Below are positions 52,287 to 62,294 of a DNA stretch of 64,000 nt, one piece after another (within the stretch, counting starts at the first letter, position 1; each line of letters opens with the position of its first letter). Position numbers and translations under genes: made by a program. This DNA comes from Candidatus Thorarchaeota archaeon (GTDB lineage Archaea > Asgardarchaeota > Thorarchaeia > Thorarchaeales > Thorarchaeaceae), in NCBI GenBank assembly GCA_004524445.1, contig SDNP01000013.1, positions 1 to 64,000 on the forward strand, given 5' to 3'. Under the pieces are notes generated by a model that saw only the letters and a program-made list of their open reading frames with translations, was not told the DNA's origin and searched no databases.

Positions 52287-54397
52287 TTTTCATCCTCTCC
52301 TTTCTTCCCACGTTGTTTCTCTAGCTTCCTGAGGTCTTCCTGCCTACCGGGGCAATCCGCCCAGTTGACGCAGGTTTCCCAGGCACGTCTCCCAGAAACT
52401 ATCTTCAACATTTGATAACCGCAATGGGGGCATTCCTTCTCAAGTGGAACAATACGCCCCTTTTGAGGGAGTGGGTACGTCTGGGTGCAATTACCCTCCT
52501 TGTAGTTGGAACAACCTATGAAACGTTTTCCACTTTTTGGCGACCTGACTATGATGAGAGTACCATCTCCGCAACTGGGACAGGGCCCAATCTCCCGCTT
52601 TTCCTTCCAATACCCTCTAAGTCCTCTGACCAGCTTCTCACCAATTTCCTCCTCACTCTTCTGGAATGGTTCCAGCAATCTCAGCAGTTCTCTCTTTGCC
52701 TTTGATAATACAATCTCTTTCTCGATGTCGTTTCGTTGTATTTTGTCCATGTCTGTTTCTAAATTTCTTGTAAACTCGACGGATAGCAAGTCAGGCACGT
52801 AGTCCTGCATGGTTTCAAATACCGCATATCCTAAGTCGGACATCTCAAAACGGTCAGTTAGAGTATACCCCCTTGATTTCACTGAGTCTACAATGCCGGC
52901 TCTTGTAGCCTTTGTTCCCAACTCCTCTTTTTCTAGCTTCTTCAGTAATGAAGATGGATTATACCTGGACGGCGGATTCGATCTCTTTTCTTCCTTTCTC
53001 ACATCAATTATTTGCACGACATCTCCCTTTTTTAAATTTGGAACGAAAGTATCTTTCTCAATAATAAACGGCTTATAGATTCTCAACCAACCATCCTGCA
53101 AAACACGCGATCCTCTTGTGAAGAGTCGATGATCTCCACAGACAAAATCAACGCGCATACTCTCCTTGTCAGCATTCCTATCGCAAGAAGCAAGAAACCT
53201 TCTCACAATCAAATCATAGATTTTTTTCTCGGCAGCCTTTAGTTTGCGTTCTGGTTGATCCCCAGTGGGATGAATTGCTGGATGCGCCGGATCCTTCTTC
53301 TTACCCTGTTGGGGAGCAACTCGTCCAGCGACCAATAATGAGCTGACTATCTTACTATATGTCCTCTGTTTCCCAAGATTCGTGATGATTTGCTTAACGT
53401 TAATGGAATCAGGAATCTGCTGACTGCTGGTTCGTGGATAGGATACTAGTGCGTCCAAGTATAGTGCTTGGGCGATGGCAAGCGTCCTGCTGGGTTTGTA
53501 GCCAAAATGGCGGAATGCCTCTCCTTGGAGATCACTCAGATTGAATGGCGACGGTGGAGGACGCTCATATGTTCTTCTATTTACTTCATTGACTTCTGCG
53601 CTCTTCTCACGTAATGCGTTAGTAATAGACGTGGCATTTTCCAAAGTTTCAATTTTTTTCTTGATGTATTGTAGCTCAAACTCCTCCCCCTCATGACTCG
53701 CCTTTACATCAATATGCCAGTAGGGTTCCGGGACAAATATTTTGATTTGACGGTCCCTCCCGGCAACGAAGGCCAGACTCGGGCCCTGAACTCGTCCTGT
53801 TGATATTATCTTAAACCAGCCTGAAGCAGCCTTCACAGATAATGTGAGAGCACGAGTTAGGTTGATTCCATATAGCCAATCAATACGATGTCTTATCTCC
53901 CCAGCATCAATCATTGGGAAATTAAGGTTCGGAAGGGCGTTTTCATACGCTCTTTGTATGTCTTTTTTTGTCAATGCGGAAAATATCATTCTCTTGGCTG
54001 TGTTTGGTTCTACACTGCATGCATATTTCAAGATGAGATAACCTATCAAGCTCCCCTCAATATCATAATCACATGCAACAACAAACTTGTCAGACTTGGC
54101 CGCCAAATTGCGCATCAGTGTTATCAGATGTTTTGATTTTTTGTCTTTCTTAGAAACCTCATACTTCGGGACCCATTCCATCTCTAATCTGGGATATTTC
54201 CACCCCTTTTCTGTCTGCTTCAGCTCATAGAGGTGACCTAGCCCATAGGCAACCACCAGAACATCACCATCACGATGGCTCTGAAAGTACGACCCTCCGC
54301 GTTTCTTGACCTCTTCAGGATCACCGTCTTCGTCCAGTGCTTTCGCAAGGCGTTTCGCCGCCGTTGGCTTTTCAGAGATTATCAATATCTGTGACAA
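52283..54397 (-). CDS. topA: DNA topoisomerase IA
   Basis: 704 residues. Toprim start QILIISEKPTAAKRLAKALD, DYDIEGSLIG, the active-site Tyr in LVSYPRTSSQQIP, and a C-terminal zinc ribbon pair (CPSCGDG, CPHCGYQ and CVNWADC). Relaxes negative supercoils by a single-strand break. No reverse gyrase helicase part, consistent with a mesophile. Confidence 0.95.
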   Translation of the reverse strand: MSQILIISEKPTAAKRLAKALDEDGDPEEVKKRGGSYFQSHRDGDVLVVAYGLGHLYELKQTEKGWKYPRLEMEWVPKYEVSKKDKKSKHLITLMRNLAAKSDKFVVACDYDIEGSLIGYLILKYACSVEPNTAKRMIFSALTKKDIQRAYENALPNLNFPMIDAGEIRHRIDWLYGINLTRALTLSVKAASGWFKIISTGRVQGPSLAFVAGRDRQIKIFVPEPYWHIDVKASHEGEEFELQYIKKKIETLENATSITNALREKSAEVNEVNRRTYERPPPSPFNLSDLQGEAFRHFGYKPSRTLAIAQALYLDALVSYPRTSSQQIPDSINVKQIITNLGKQRTYSKIVSSLLVAGRVAPQQGKKKDPAHPAIHPTGDQPERKLKAAEKKIYDLIVRRFLASCDRNADKESMRVDFVCGDHRLFTRGSRVLQDGWLRIYKPFIIEKDTFVPNLKKGDVVQIIDVRKEEKRSNPPSRYNPSSLLKKLEKEELGTKATRAGIVDSVKSRGYTLTDRFEMSDLGYAVFETMQDYVPDLLSVEFTRNLETDMDKIQRNDIEKEIVLSKAKRELLRLLEPFQKSEEEIGEKLVRGLRGYWKEKREIGPCPSCGDGTLIIVRSPKSGKRFIGCSNYKEGNCTQTYPLPQKGRIVPLEKECPHCGYQMLKIVSGRRAWETCVNWADCPGRQEDLRKLEKQRGKKGEDEK

Positions 54398-54504
54398 ATT
54401 ATATCCTCTCTAGGTGTTGGATACACGATTTTGGGTGGTACACTTCTGCATATCACGATATTCTTAAAAGCAGACCGCCGAAGGAAGCGTCTTGTGGTCC
54501 TAAC

Positions 54505-54936
54505 ATGAAGCTATGGTGGCCAAGAAGAATCATAAGACCTCGAGTCAGACTCAAGAGACCGAGATTTACCACTCCAACTCGACCTCCAGATGTGGTTCTA
54601 TTTGGAGTCCTGTTTATCGTCGTACTATTCATCCTTGGCGGTAATATCTATACCTTAGTTAGGTCCCCGCCAGCTATTGCTGGTGGTTCGGGTGGTTCTC
54701 CAATCCTGATTTCTCCTGGCATCGATTCACAATTAGGTTTGGAAGGTATTGTTGCCTCCGTCGTCATTCTAATGGGAACGATAGGATTGGGACTGATCTA
54801 CTACGCTTCAAAATATGTATTTCAACCAGGTTATGCCAACCGTCTTCTCTTGCTTGGCATGTTACTCAGTGGACTTTCTTTCCTCATATTTGGCTATCTC
54901 TTTGGGTACAAATTGGGTGCCTTTTCGCAAGGCTAA
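54505..54936 (+). CDS. Ost3/Ost6-like membrane protein without thioredoxin domain
   Basis: 143 residues from ATG at 54505. A basic head (RRIIRPRVRLKRPRF) then three helices. Their order and loops follow the C-terminal half of Ost3/Ost6/TUSC3: GGNIYTLVRSPP in place of the family NQIRGPP, a loop ending IDSQLGLEG, then helices ASVVILMGTIGLGLIYY and LLLLGMLLSGLSFLIFGYLF ending in YKLG. The oxidoreductase domain of eukaryotic Ost3/6 is missing. It would be an accessory subunit to the STT3/AglB encoded 3.5 kb away. Assignment is by alignment from memory. Confidence 0.65.
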   Translation: MKLWWPRRIIRPRVRLKRPRFTTPTRPPDVVLFGVLFIVVLFILGGNIYTLVRSPPAIAGGSGGSPILISPGIDSQLGLEGIVASVVILMGTIGLGLIYYASKYVFQPGYANRLLLLGMLLSGLSFLIFGYLFGYKLGAFSQG

Positions 54937-54962
54937 GATGACAATAATGGGGTAGTTCTTTG

Positions 54963-55676
54963 CTACCTCATAATTTCATATTTTACATCGGTTGTTTCCC
55001 AGAGATGACCAAGCAGACGCTGTGCAATTTCTAATTTCTTTCTTTTCTTCTCTGGCGCTCTAATATGGTCGATATACTCTGGTTTAGACCATTTCCCAAC
55101 CACATGTCCAAAATCCATCCCTGCGAGAACCAGCTTGGCTGGCTTGTAATGCGTTGCAAGATAACAACCCCTATCTCCATCTGTGAATCCTCCCCACAAG
55201 AATACATTAGGTTGTGGCTCGACTTGAGTGCTACCAATAACCGTTTTCAATGAAGGCAAAAAATCCTCAACAATATGCATATTGTCTCCGTGAGCATGTA
55301 CTATTGGTATTGCGCCTTGTTTTATTGCATTTTTAATATCACCTAAATCTCCATCTAGGTCAGTCACAATAATATCCACTTGAATTCCTTCCTCCAGTAA
55401 AGCCGAAGTGGCACCGTCAGCTGCAATAAATGTCAATCTCTCAGTTAGTTCTTGTCTTTCAATTCTCTCTAGATGATTCTTCAATGAAGGTCCCGCCCCA
55501 CAGACTACCACGATTCTCTCTCTAATCAGCACTCTCAATTCTTGTAACAACAAGCTGGAATTCCGTCCTATTAAAATCGAACTTAGAATCTGTGTTGCTC
55601 TTCTGTCCTCCTCAGGATTAAGTCCCAGCTCGCTTACAATTCCGTTGTACAATGGTTGCCATTCTGACCATTTCAT
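54963..55676 (-). CDS. mptE: 6-hydroxymethylpterin diphosphokinase, archaeal MptE type
   Basis: 237 residues from ATG 55676, preceded by GAAGGTGA; a GTG at 55706 is possible. VVVCGAGPSLKNHL, ADGATSALLEEGI, VTDLDGD and VHAHGDN mark the DUF115/MptE family, which makes 6-hydroxymethyldihydropterin diphosphate by an archaeal route. It follows folP on the same strand, forming a pterin operon. Confidence 0.9.
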   Translation of the reverse strand: MKWSEWQPLYNGIVSELGLNPEEDRRATQILSSILIGRNSSLLLQELRVLIRERIVVVCGAGPSLKNHLERIERQELTERLTFIAADGATSALLEEGIQVDIIVTDLDGDLGDIKNAIKQGAIPIVHAHGDNMHIVEDFLPSLKTVIGSTQVEPQPNVFLWGGFTDGDRGCYLATHYKPAKLVLAGMDFGHVVGKWSKPEYIDHIRAPEKKRKKLEIAQRLLGHLWETTDVKYEIMR

Positions 55677-55711
55677 TGAATCACCTTCAGAAGAATTACT
55701 CGACACCTATA

Positions 55712-56563
55712 TCATTCCGCTCTTCTCAGCTTCTTGCCAATCCTACATGCCACTGCTGTTTCCTTCACGTCGTGGGTCCTCACGATATCTGCCCCATTCG
55801 CTACTGCAATACTAGTCACCGCAATACTGCCCTCCAATCTATCACTAGGGTCCTTCTGGTCAAGAAAGAAGCCGATGAACGCCTTCCGGGAAACTCCAAT
55901 TAAGACGGGATGACCAAGGTATGTGAATCTCTCAAGTTCTCGGATTATGTCAAAATCTATGTTCGGGGCTTTTCCAAATCCTATACCGGGATCTACTATT
56001 ATCTTCGTCGGCTCTATATGTGCTCTCTTGGCGATATGAAGGCTCCTTTTCAATGAATGTAATGACTGCTTTATTGAGGTACATGTACTTGCACAGGAAG
56101 ACATCACCACGACAGGTACATTTCCATCTGAGATTATCTGCGCCATGTCTTTATCCGCTTGTAGCCCTGACACATCGTTTATCATGGAGGCCCCCAGTTC
56201 TAAGGCGCGCTCAGCCACTTGAGAAGATGTTGTATCAACAGAGATAGGCACGTTCACAGCGTCAGTAAGCACCTCCAAAGCATGTTCGATTCTTTCGATT
56301 TCAACTTCCGTTGAAACTTTTTTGGCATCATAGTAGGCAGCCGGTGCAGTGGAACTCCCACCAATATCTATAATATTTGCTCCTTCGTTTACCATTTCTC
56401 TGGCTTTTGCAACTATTTCCTCGCTTTGGACCTCTACTGACTCAGCATAGAATGACTCGGGTGAGATATTTAGAATCCCCATTACACGCACTGGAAATTC
56501 TTCACCTATGCCAAGTGTGCCAACGAGCACGGAATTCCTTAACAAACACAACAACTCCAACAA
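55712..56563 (-). CDS. folP: Dihydropteroate synthase-like enzyme
   Basis: 283 residues, TIM barrel. VMGILNISPESF, IDIGGSSTAP, ISVDTTSSQVAERAL, MINDVSGLQAD and VDPGIGFGKAP plus LIGVSRKAFIG match DHPS. It joins the pterin diphosphate to an aryl amine; archaeal versions may use aminobenzoate or a ribosylated form. First gene of the folP-mptE pair. The first codon is TTG and uncertain. Confidence 0.9.
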   Translation of the reverse strand: MLELLCLLRNSVLVGTLGIGEEFPVRVMGILNISPESFYAESVEVQSEEIVAKAREMVNEGANIIDIGGSSTAPAAYYDAKKVSTEVEIERIEHALEVLTDAVNVPISVDTTSSQVAERALELGASMINDVSGLQADKDMAQIISDGNVPVVVMSSCASTCTSIKQSLHSLKRSLHIAKRAHIEPTKIIVDPGIGFGKAPNIDFDIIRELERFTYLGHPVLIGVSRKAFIGFFLDQKDPSDRLEGSIAVTSIAVANGADIVRTHDVKETAVACRIGKKLRRAE

Positions 56564-56635
56564 GACGAGGAACCCATAGAATGAAATAAAACCTACTTAC
56601 TGTTCTCCTGACCTACTGATACCAGGTGAATTCCA

Positions 56636-57781
56636 ATGAATAACAATTTCAGACGAACACAGCTTTATGAATGGCACAAGGAGCATGGCGATGTAATTCC
56701 TTTTGCTGGCTGGGAGATGCCCGTACGCTACACCGACATTCGAGAGGAGCATATGGCGGTACGAGATGCTGTTGGAATATTTGATACTTCACACATGTAT
56801 CGCTTCTTTATTGAAGGCCCCGACGCAGCGGATTTTCTGCAGACTCTTACTACAAACAATGTTCACAAGCTATCTGTAAATGATGGTCATTATTCAACGT
56901 GTTTGAATGAGAACGGCGGTACCCATGACGATTTGATGCTTTACCGAGTTGGTGAAGAGAAATACATCTGGGTTACCAATGCGGCAAATGGGCCCAAAAT
57001 TTGGAAGCACATGAATGCTCACACCGATGATTTTGAAGTAAGCGTAAATGACCGTTCAAGAGAGATAATAATGGTTGCAGTTCAAGGTCCAAAAGCCGTA
57101 GCACTATTATCCAAATTGGCCGGATCTGATGTTGCAGAATACTCACGCTTTACCGCAAATAGGGTCAAATTGGCTGGATTTGATACTTACCTTTGTAGAA
57201 CCGGATATACGGGTGAAGATGGCGGTGAGCTGTTGGTGCTGGACACGCCCTTAACAGAGAACGGCAAAGAACGGGCAATCAGCTTCTGGAATACGCTATT
57301 GAAACAGGGTAAGGAGTTTGGTATCAAACCCTGTGGGCTTGGAGCTCGTGATTCCACACGGCTCGAGGCTGGATTTGTCCTGTATGGACACGAACTTGAT
57401 GAAGAAACCTCACCGATTGAAGCGAGAATTCCCTATGCTGTAAAGTTCAAGGTCGACCCTCACTATATTGGATATGATGTGGTCAAGACACAAAAGAAGG
57501 AGGGTGTCGAACGAACACGCATTGGTTTTGAGATGATTGACAGAGGCATACCCCGAGAGGGCTATGACATCCTACTATCTGGCTCAAAAATTGGAGTGAC
57601 CACAAGTGGCGGTCTCTCACCTGTCCTCAATAAGGGAATTGGAATGGGATATGTTCCGCCAGATACGGTTGAAGAGGGTGATACTGTTGAGATTGATATC
57701 AAAGGCAGGGTCCGCAAGGCCAAGGTTACCAAATGGCCATTCTATGATTCTACCGAGTATGGCGCCACACGAACCGACTGA
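56636..57781 (+). CDS. gcvT: Glycine cleavage T protein (aminomethyltransferase)
   Basis: 381 residues. VPFAGWEMPVRY, FDTSHMYRFFIEG, TGYTGEDGGELL, GLGARDSTRLEAGF and YVPP near the end identify GcvT. It transfers the aminomethyl carbon to a pterin carrier. GGTGA precedes its ATG. gcvH follows at 58 bases. GcvP is not in the window. Confidence 0.96.
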   Translation: MNNNFRRTQLYEWHKEHGDVIPFAGWEMPVRYTDIREEHMAVRDAVGIFDTSHMYRFFIEGPDAADFLQTLTTNNVHKLSVNDGHYSTCLNENGGTHDDLMLYRVGEEKYIWVTNAANGPKIWKHMNAHTDDFEVSVNDRSREIIMVAVQGPKAVALLSKLAGSDVAEYSRFTANRVKLAGFDTYLCRTGYTGEDGGELLVLDTPLTENGKERAISFWNTLLKQGKEFGIKPCGLGARDSTRLEAGFVLYGHELDEETSPIEARIPYAVKFKVDPHYIGYDVVKTQKKEGVERTRIGFEMIDRGIPREGYDILLSGSKIGVTTSGGLSPVLNKGIGMGYVPPDTVEEGDTVEIDIKGRVRKAKVTKWPFYDSTEYGATRTD

Positions 57782-57838
57782 CAGTTAGATGCATTTAAAG
57801 GGACTGAACAATCCCATTATATTCGTTGGTGGAAAAAG

Positions 57839-58237
57839 ATGTCCGAAGGTCAGGACGTAAGAAAAGACAGGTCTTATAGTAAGGAGCACGAATGGGCTAA
57901 AGTCGATGATGGAATTGTTGTAATCGGCATCAGTGATTACGCTCAGAACTCTCTGCATGAGATTACATATGTAGAAGTCACAGAGGTTGGAACAAAAGTC
58001 GAAAAGGGAGATGAATGCGGTCTGGTCGAGTCTATGAAAGCATCATCTGACATTTATACGCCAGTAAGCGGCGAAATAGTCGAAGTCAACGATAAACTTG
58101 AAGACGCTCCAGAGATTGTGAATGAATCGCCATATGACGAAGGTTGGTTACTGAAAATCGAACCGTCCAATCTTGACGATGATATGAATTCACTCATGAG
58201 TGCAGAAGAGTACGAAGAGTTCATTGAAGATCTTTAG
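57839..58237 (+). CDS. gcvH: Glycine cleavage H protein
   Basis: 132 residues. The lipoyl lysine is K67 in GLVESMKASSDIYTPVSGEI; HEWAKVDDGIVVIGISDYAQ and NESPYDEGWLLKI are typical. It shuttles the aminomethyl group between P, T and L proteins. Probably co-transcribed with gcvT. Confidence 0.96.
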   Translation: MSEGQDVRKDRSYSKEHEWAKVDDGIVVIGISDYAQNSLHEITYVEVTEVGTKVEKGDECGLVESMKASSDIYTPVSGEIVEVNDKLEDAPEIVNESPYDEGWLLKIEPSNLDDDMNSLMSAEEYEEFIEDL

Positions 58238-58463
58238 AATAATACATCTGATCAATGCTTGGGACAATCGTCTGTAAAGAATACCACGGTTGTCCGAAGC
58301 TAACCTATTTTTTCTGGTCCGACCTAAAACAACCAAATGCTATTTGGCAGTTCATTTCGTCCCTCTTTTCTGGTTGGTACAGAAATGAATCTATCCGAAA
58401 CCCTTTTAGCGAATACGAGATTGCTCCGCTTAGCTTCGAGTCGGAATGGAGAGAGCACACCGA

Positions 58464-61223
58464 ATGTCCAAATTCAATAGATTCAAACGGTCCGCGGGTC
58501 GTTTCCTGAAAAGGGTCTTCCGAAGGCCAAAGGCAGAAATTAGTCGTGGGTCCGTAATGATAATGGTGGCATTAGCAATCATTTTCATATCTGCACTGGC
58601 TCTAAGGCTGGAACCATTAATCAATGCTCAGCCTGTTGTAAGAGCTTTTGACCCCTGGTTCCAGCTGCGAGTGACAGAATATGTGGCGGAAAATGGGTAT
58701 GCTGCATATTTCTCTTGGTATGATTATACAACATGGGTGCCTTTTGGACGTGATATGACACAAACTAGCTATGTCGGTGTGCCATTTACCACTGCTTTCT
58801 TCTATTGGGTCGTAAATCTATTCGGAATCGAAGTATCCGTAACCTATGTTGCAATAGTTCTCCCTGCATTCATGGGCGCACTGACCACTATTGTTGCATT
58901 CTTCTTCGGACGAGAACTATACAACAATACTGTTGGATTGTTGAATGCCCTATTCATGGCTTTCATGCCAGCATTTATCCAGAGAACAATAGTTGGATTC
59001 TTTGACAATGAGAGCATAGGAATCTTTGCGATTGTACTTACCATGTACCTATTCATTCGTAGTATTCGACGTGGTTCAAGCATTTCGGGAGTCGCTGCAG
59101 GTTTGTCCCTAGGGTATCTACTTGCGTCATGGGGTGCTGCTGATTTCATGTTGGGCCTTTTTGCTCTTTATGGCCTTATTATGCTCATGATAGGGCGATA
59201 CAGCAAACGATTGCTGAGCTCTTATCTATTGACATTGGCTCTAGGTATGTTCATTGGATGTCTTGTGCCGCGAAATGGTTTCGAGAGCCTTACGTCGTTT
59301 ACATACCTTGCCCCGATGGGTGTAGGAATTCTTCTTGCGGGGTATGAAGTCTGGCTGAGAATAGGTTCACTTAGGGACGCCACTGCGACAAGACTTGCAC
59401 CTCACTTGAAGTCAATTCTGGTTGGAATTATCGCCCCAGTCGCAGGAATGATCGCTTATGTGATTTACTCGAGTGGATTAGACCTCGCGATTGTTACCAC
59501 AGCATCGAATCCCTTTACAGTTATTGGAAATAAATTCCTTAGTGTAATTAATCCATTTTACCGTCTTGATCAACGGATATTTGCATCTGTGGCTGAGCAC
59601 TTACCAAGCCCATGGGGAAGTTTCTATCAGACATTGTTGATACTAATCTTTTTCCTGCCTCTAGGAATGTACTTCTTATTCCGAAGAGGTCGAGATGAGG
59701 ACTATTTGATTCTCCTCTTTGGCATCACAGCTGTATACTTTGCAGGAAGCATGATTCGACTTAGTTTGATTCTTGCGCCTGCAGCTGCAATTCTTTCAGG
59801 TATAGCAGTTAACGGAATATTGAGCCCATTCGCCAAGGTTGTAACTCAGGACTCGGTCTTTGAGCGAAGAAGATTCAGAATGAGTTCATCTCTGACATCC
59901 GAGCATGCCATTGCCGCATTCGGATTTGTTGGTCTGCTTCTATCTGTAAATCTGATTCTTGGCGTTTCTTATGTGACGAACTCGGTGAGCAATCCCGAAT
60001 TTGCGCCGTCTCAGATCACATCCGACCGCCAGTTTGCTGATTGGCAGACGTCGATGAACTATATCAGGAACGTTCTACCAGATGATGCAGTTATTGCTAG
60101 TTGGTGGGATTACGGCTACTGGATAAATGGGGCTGGTGACGGACAAACGATTGTTGACAATGCCACTTGGAATCGTACGCAAATTGCCTTAATGGGTTAC
60201 GCACTGATGGCGCTCAATTTAACAGAGTCACTAAAGACGTTCAAGCTCTGGAATGCCTCACATGTATTGGTCTATTGGGGTCATACCAGTTCCGGTGTTG
60301 GCGGTGATGAAGGTAAATGGCCCTGGATGGTAAGAATTGCGGAGGACCGCTTTGGCAGCTCAGTCATCGATGATGCAACTTATCTTGGTGACAATCCTGC
60401 TACCGACCAGGAGGAGTCAGAATACACCCAGGACGCATTCTTCCAGTCCACTATATACAAGCTTATGATGTACAACGAGCCAACATCATTAGAATCCGGG
60501 CAACAGAGGGGACTAACTAATGAGCGCTTGGGCTGGGATAGGCAGTACATCGAAAATCCAGATAAGCGCTGGCTTAATAATATTCCACAGACCCTTCACG
60601 GTGCCTTCAAAGAAGCCTTCATCAGCTATGCATATGGCTTTGTCAAGATTTACGAGATTGACTATACAATGCTTGAGCAGTACAACAACCGTACCAGTTC
60701 AGACTGGCGGCTGAGACAAGACTCACTATCTCAAGTATCAATTGATGGCAGCCTTTCCCCGCAAGAGGAGGACTTTCAGAGTTTCAATACGGTATTTGGT
60801 GGTGGCTACGACGCTACTGTCTACACACGGGCGAACTCAACCCATGTCTATTATGGGATACAGATGGATAACTACACTCTTGGAGAAGACGCCTTCGGAC
60901 TGCAGATATCTCCAATCGATACTACTTCAGTATCAGACATTCGAGTTGTTAACTACCAAGGGCAGGAGTATTTCGATGGACATATCGACTATTATGGCGA
61001 CTGGGTGGCTGATGCCCAAAGTGCAAACGAATCTGAGGCGGCAACTGGTGAAAATGTGATAGAGTTCCTGCTACCGTTGGAATCCGATGATCCAGATGAT
61101 ATACATCTTGCCCCTGGAAATAAGTACCAAATACGCTTCCTATTCTGGAACAATATGCAAACTGGTGAACCAACACTCAATAGTGACTGGACGGTCTTCT
61201 GGGTTCCTGTAGAGCTACATTAG
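58464..61223 (+). CDS. aglB: Oligosaccharyltransferase AglB/STT3
   Basis: 919 residues from ATG 58464 with GGAGAG upstream. About twelve hydrophobic helices fill the first 480 residues. The first outer loop has VVRAFDPWFQLRV with the catalytic Asp; the soluble half starts with the acceptor-binding WWDYGYWING (about residue 547) and DNATWNRTQ. Transfers lipid-linked glycan to Asn of surface proteins. Codons and length are normal; Ost3/6-like protein is encoded nearby. Confidence 0.95.
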   Translation: MSKFNRFKRSAGRFLKRVFRRPKAEISRGSVMIMVALAIIFISALALRLEPLINAQPVVRAFDPWFQLRVTEYVAENGYAAYFSWYDYTTWVPFGRDMTQTSYVGVPFTTAFFYWVVNLFGIEVSVTYVAIVLPAFMGALTTIVAFFFGRELYNNTVGLLNALFMAFMPAFIQRTIVGFFDNESIGIFAIVLTMYLFIRSIRRGSSISGVAAGLSLGYLLASWGAADFMLGLFALYGLIMLMIGRYSKRLLSSYLLTLALGMFIGCLVPRNGFESLTSFTYLAPMGVGILLAGYEVWLRIGSLRDATATRLAPHLKSILVGIIAPVAGMIAYVIYSSGLDLAIVTTASNPFTVIGNKFLSVINPFYRLDQRIFASVAEHLPSPWGSFYQTLLILIFFLPLGMYFLFRRGRDEDYLILLFGITAVYFAGSMIRLSLILAPAAAILSGIAVNGILSPFAKVVTQDSVFERRRFRMSSSLTSEHAIAAFGFVGLLLSVNLILGVSYVTNSVSNPEFAPSQITSDRQFADWQTSMNYIRNVLPDDAVIASWWDYGYWINGAGDGQTIVDNATWNRTQIALMGYALMALNLTESLKTFKLWNASHVLVYWGHTSSGVGGDEGKWPWMVRIAEDRFGSSVIDDATYLGDNPATDQEESEYTQDAFFQSTIYKLMMYNEPTSLESGQQRGLTNERLGWDRQYIENPDKRWLNNIPQTLHGAFKEAFISYAYGFVKIYEIDYTMLEQYNNRTSSDWRLRQDSLSQVSIDGSLSPQEEDFQSFNTVFGGGYDATVYTRANSTHVYYGIQMDNYTLGEDAFGLQISPIDTTSVSDIRVVNYQGQEYFDGHIDYYGDWVADAQSANESEAATGENVIEFLLPLESDDPDDIHLAPGNKYQIRFLFWNNMQTGEPTLNSDWTVFWVPVELH

Positions 61224-61275
61224 ATCAGAAGGCGGCGGCTTTTCTTTCAAGCCGCCCCATCTCCACTTTTAATAA

Positions 61276-61452
61276 TCAGTCGGATTCCAGTCTTTTTGCC
61301 TTTCTCTTGGCTTCGCGTCTGTATTTTCCATACTTGTCCTGAGGAGAAAATCTCGGAGGAGCGGGACCGGTTACTTGTCCCCCACAATAAGGGCATCCCT
61401 TTTGTTCGAGGGTGTATTTGTTGCATTCGGTGCATTTGAATAAAGGCGGCAT
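61276..61452 (-). CDS. nop10: Nop10, H/ACA ribonucleoprotein subunit
   Basis: 58 residues read directly from the gap after aglB. LFKCTECNKYTL then CPYCGGQV forms the zinc ribbon; the fingerprint PAPPRFSPQDKYGKYRR follows. Nop10 works with Cbf5 in pseudouridylation. It begins 9 bases after aIF2-alpha, the usual archaeal order. Confidence 0.95.
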   Translation of the reverse strand: MPPLFKCTECNKYTLEQKGCPYCGGQVTGPAPPRFSPQDKYGKYRREAKRKAKRLESD

Positions 61453-61461
61453 ATGAGCTAC

Positions 61462-62256
61462 CTACTTGCGAGTAAACTTGAAAGTACCATCTTTCTTCTC
61501 AATAATTTTTTTAACGGAGTCCAGTATCTCATCTAGCAAGTCCTCTGCTTCTTTATAATCCGGACTCACGATTCTAAGTTTGTATCTTGGGGAGCCAAGT
61601 GTATAGATCTCGACAGATGATTTATCCTGTTTTTTTCCGACTTCAAGTCCTTTTTTGAGGCCCTCTTTTATCACACTAACCCCTTCGGCTCCTGGAACAG
61701 TAATGGTCATTTCGCCATCTATTTCAATGGAAGGAATCTCTATTCTATCCTCTGCAAGTTCAGCTACCTGCTTAAGGTATTTTTTGGGCGCATCCACATC
61801 ATCGAAAACAGAAACATCTCCGTCTGCAGCTGCTTCAAGGCCCTTGTATATCTCTCCAAAATACTCTTGAATTGGCCATCCAATCTTCTCATAAGCCTCT
61901 TCCAGAGTCATATCATTTTCCTTAGCAACGAGCTCCAACAACCTCTCTGCTCTTTGTGCCCTCTTCCATTCTTCATTTTTTACTCTCTTGGCCTCTGAAG
62001 AAACTCGGCGAAGTGAACAATCAATATGTCCCTTGACTTCATCAACCTTAAGAACTCGTACAACCACCCGTTGGTTTTCTGCAATATGATTACGAATGTT
62101 CCTAACCCATGTGCTCGAGACCTCTGAAATATGAATGAAGCCTTCCTTGTCATCATATTCAGGAAGTGTAACATATGCTCCGTATGGGGCTACCTTAGTT
62201 GCTACTGCAACTACATATTCGTCAGGACTCGGCCATTCTGCTCGTTTCAAAACCAT
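61462..62256 (-). CDS. eif2a: Translation initiation factor aIF2 alpha subunit
   Basis: 264 residues from ATG 62256 with GGAGG 7-8 bases before; a GTG at 62271 is weaker. The S1 domain contains VVAVATKVAPYGAYVTLPEY and GFIHISEVSSTWVRN; the C-terminal alpha-beta domain ends in KKIIEKKDGTFKFTRK. Part of the heterotrimer bringing initiator tRNA to the small subunit. In operon L44e-S27e-aIF2a-Nop10. Confidence 0.97.
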   Translation of the reverse strand: MVLKRAEWPSPDEYVVAVATKVAPYGAYVTLPEYDDKEGFIHISEVSSTWVRNIRNHIAENQRVVVRVLKVDEVKGHIDCSLRRVSSEAKRVKNEEWKRAQRAERLLELVAKENDMTLEEAYEKIGWPIQEYFGEIYKGLEAAADGDVSVFDDVDAPKKYLKQVAELAEDRIEIPSIEIDGEMTITVPGAEGVSVIKEGLKKGLEVGKKQDKSSVEIYTLGSPRYKLRIVSPDYKEAEDLLDEILDSVKKIIEKKDGTFKFTRK

Positions 62257-62294
62257 CTCGGGAACCTCCACTAGGACCTCTGGATTTCAGAATC

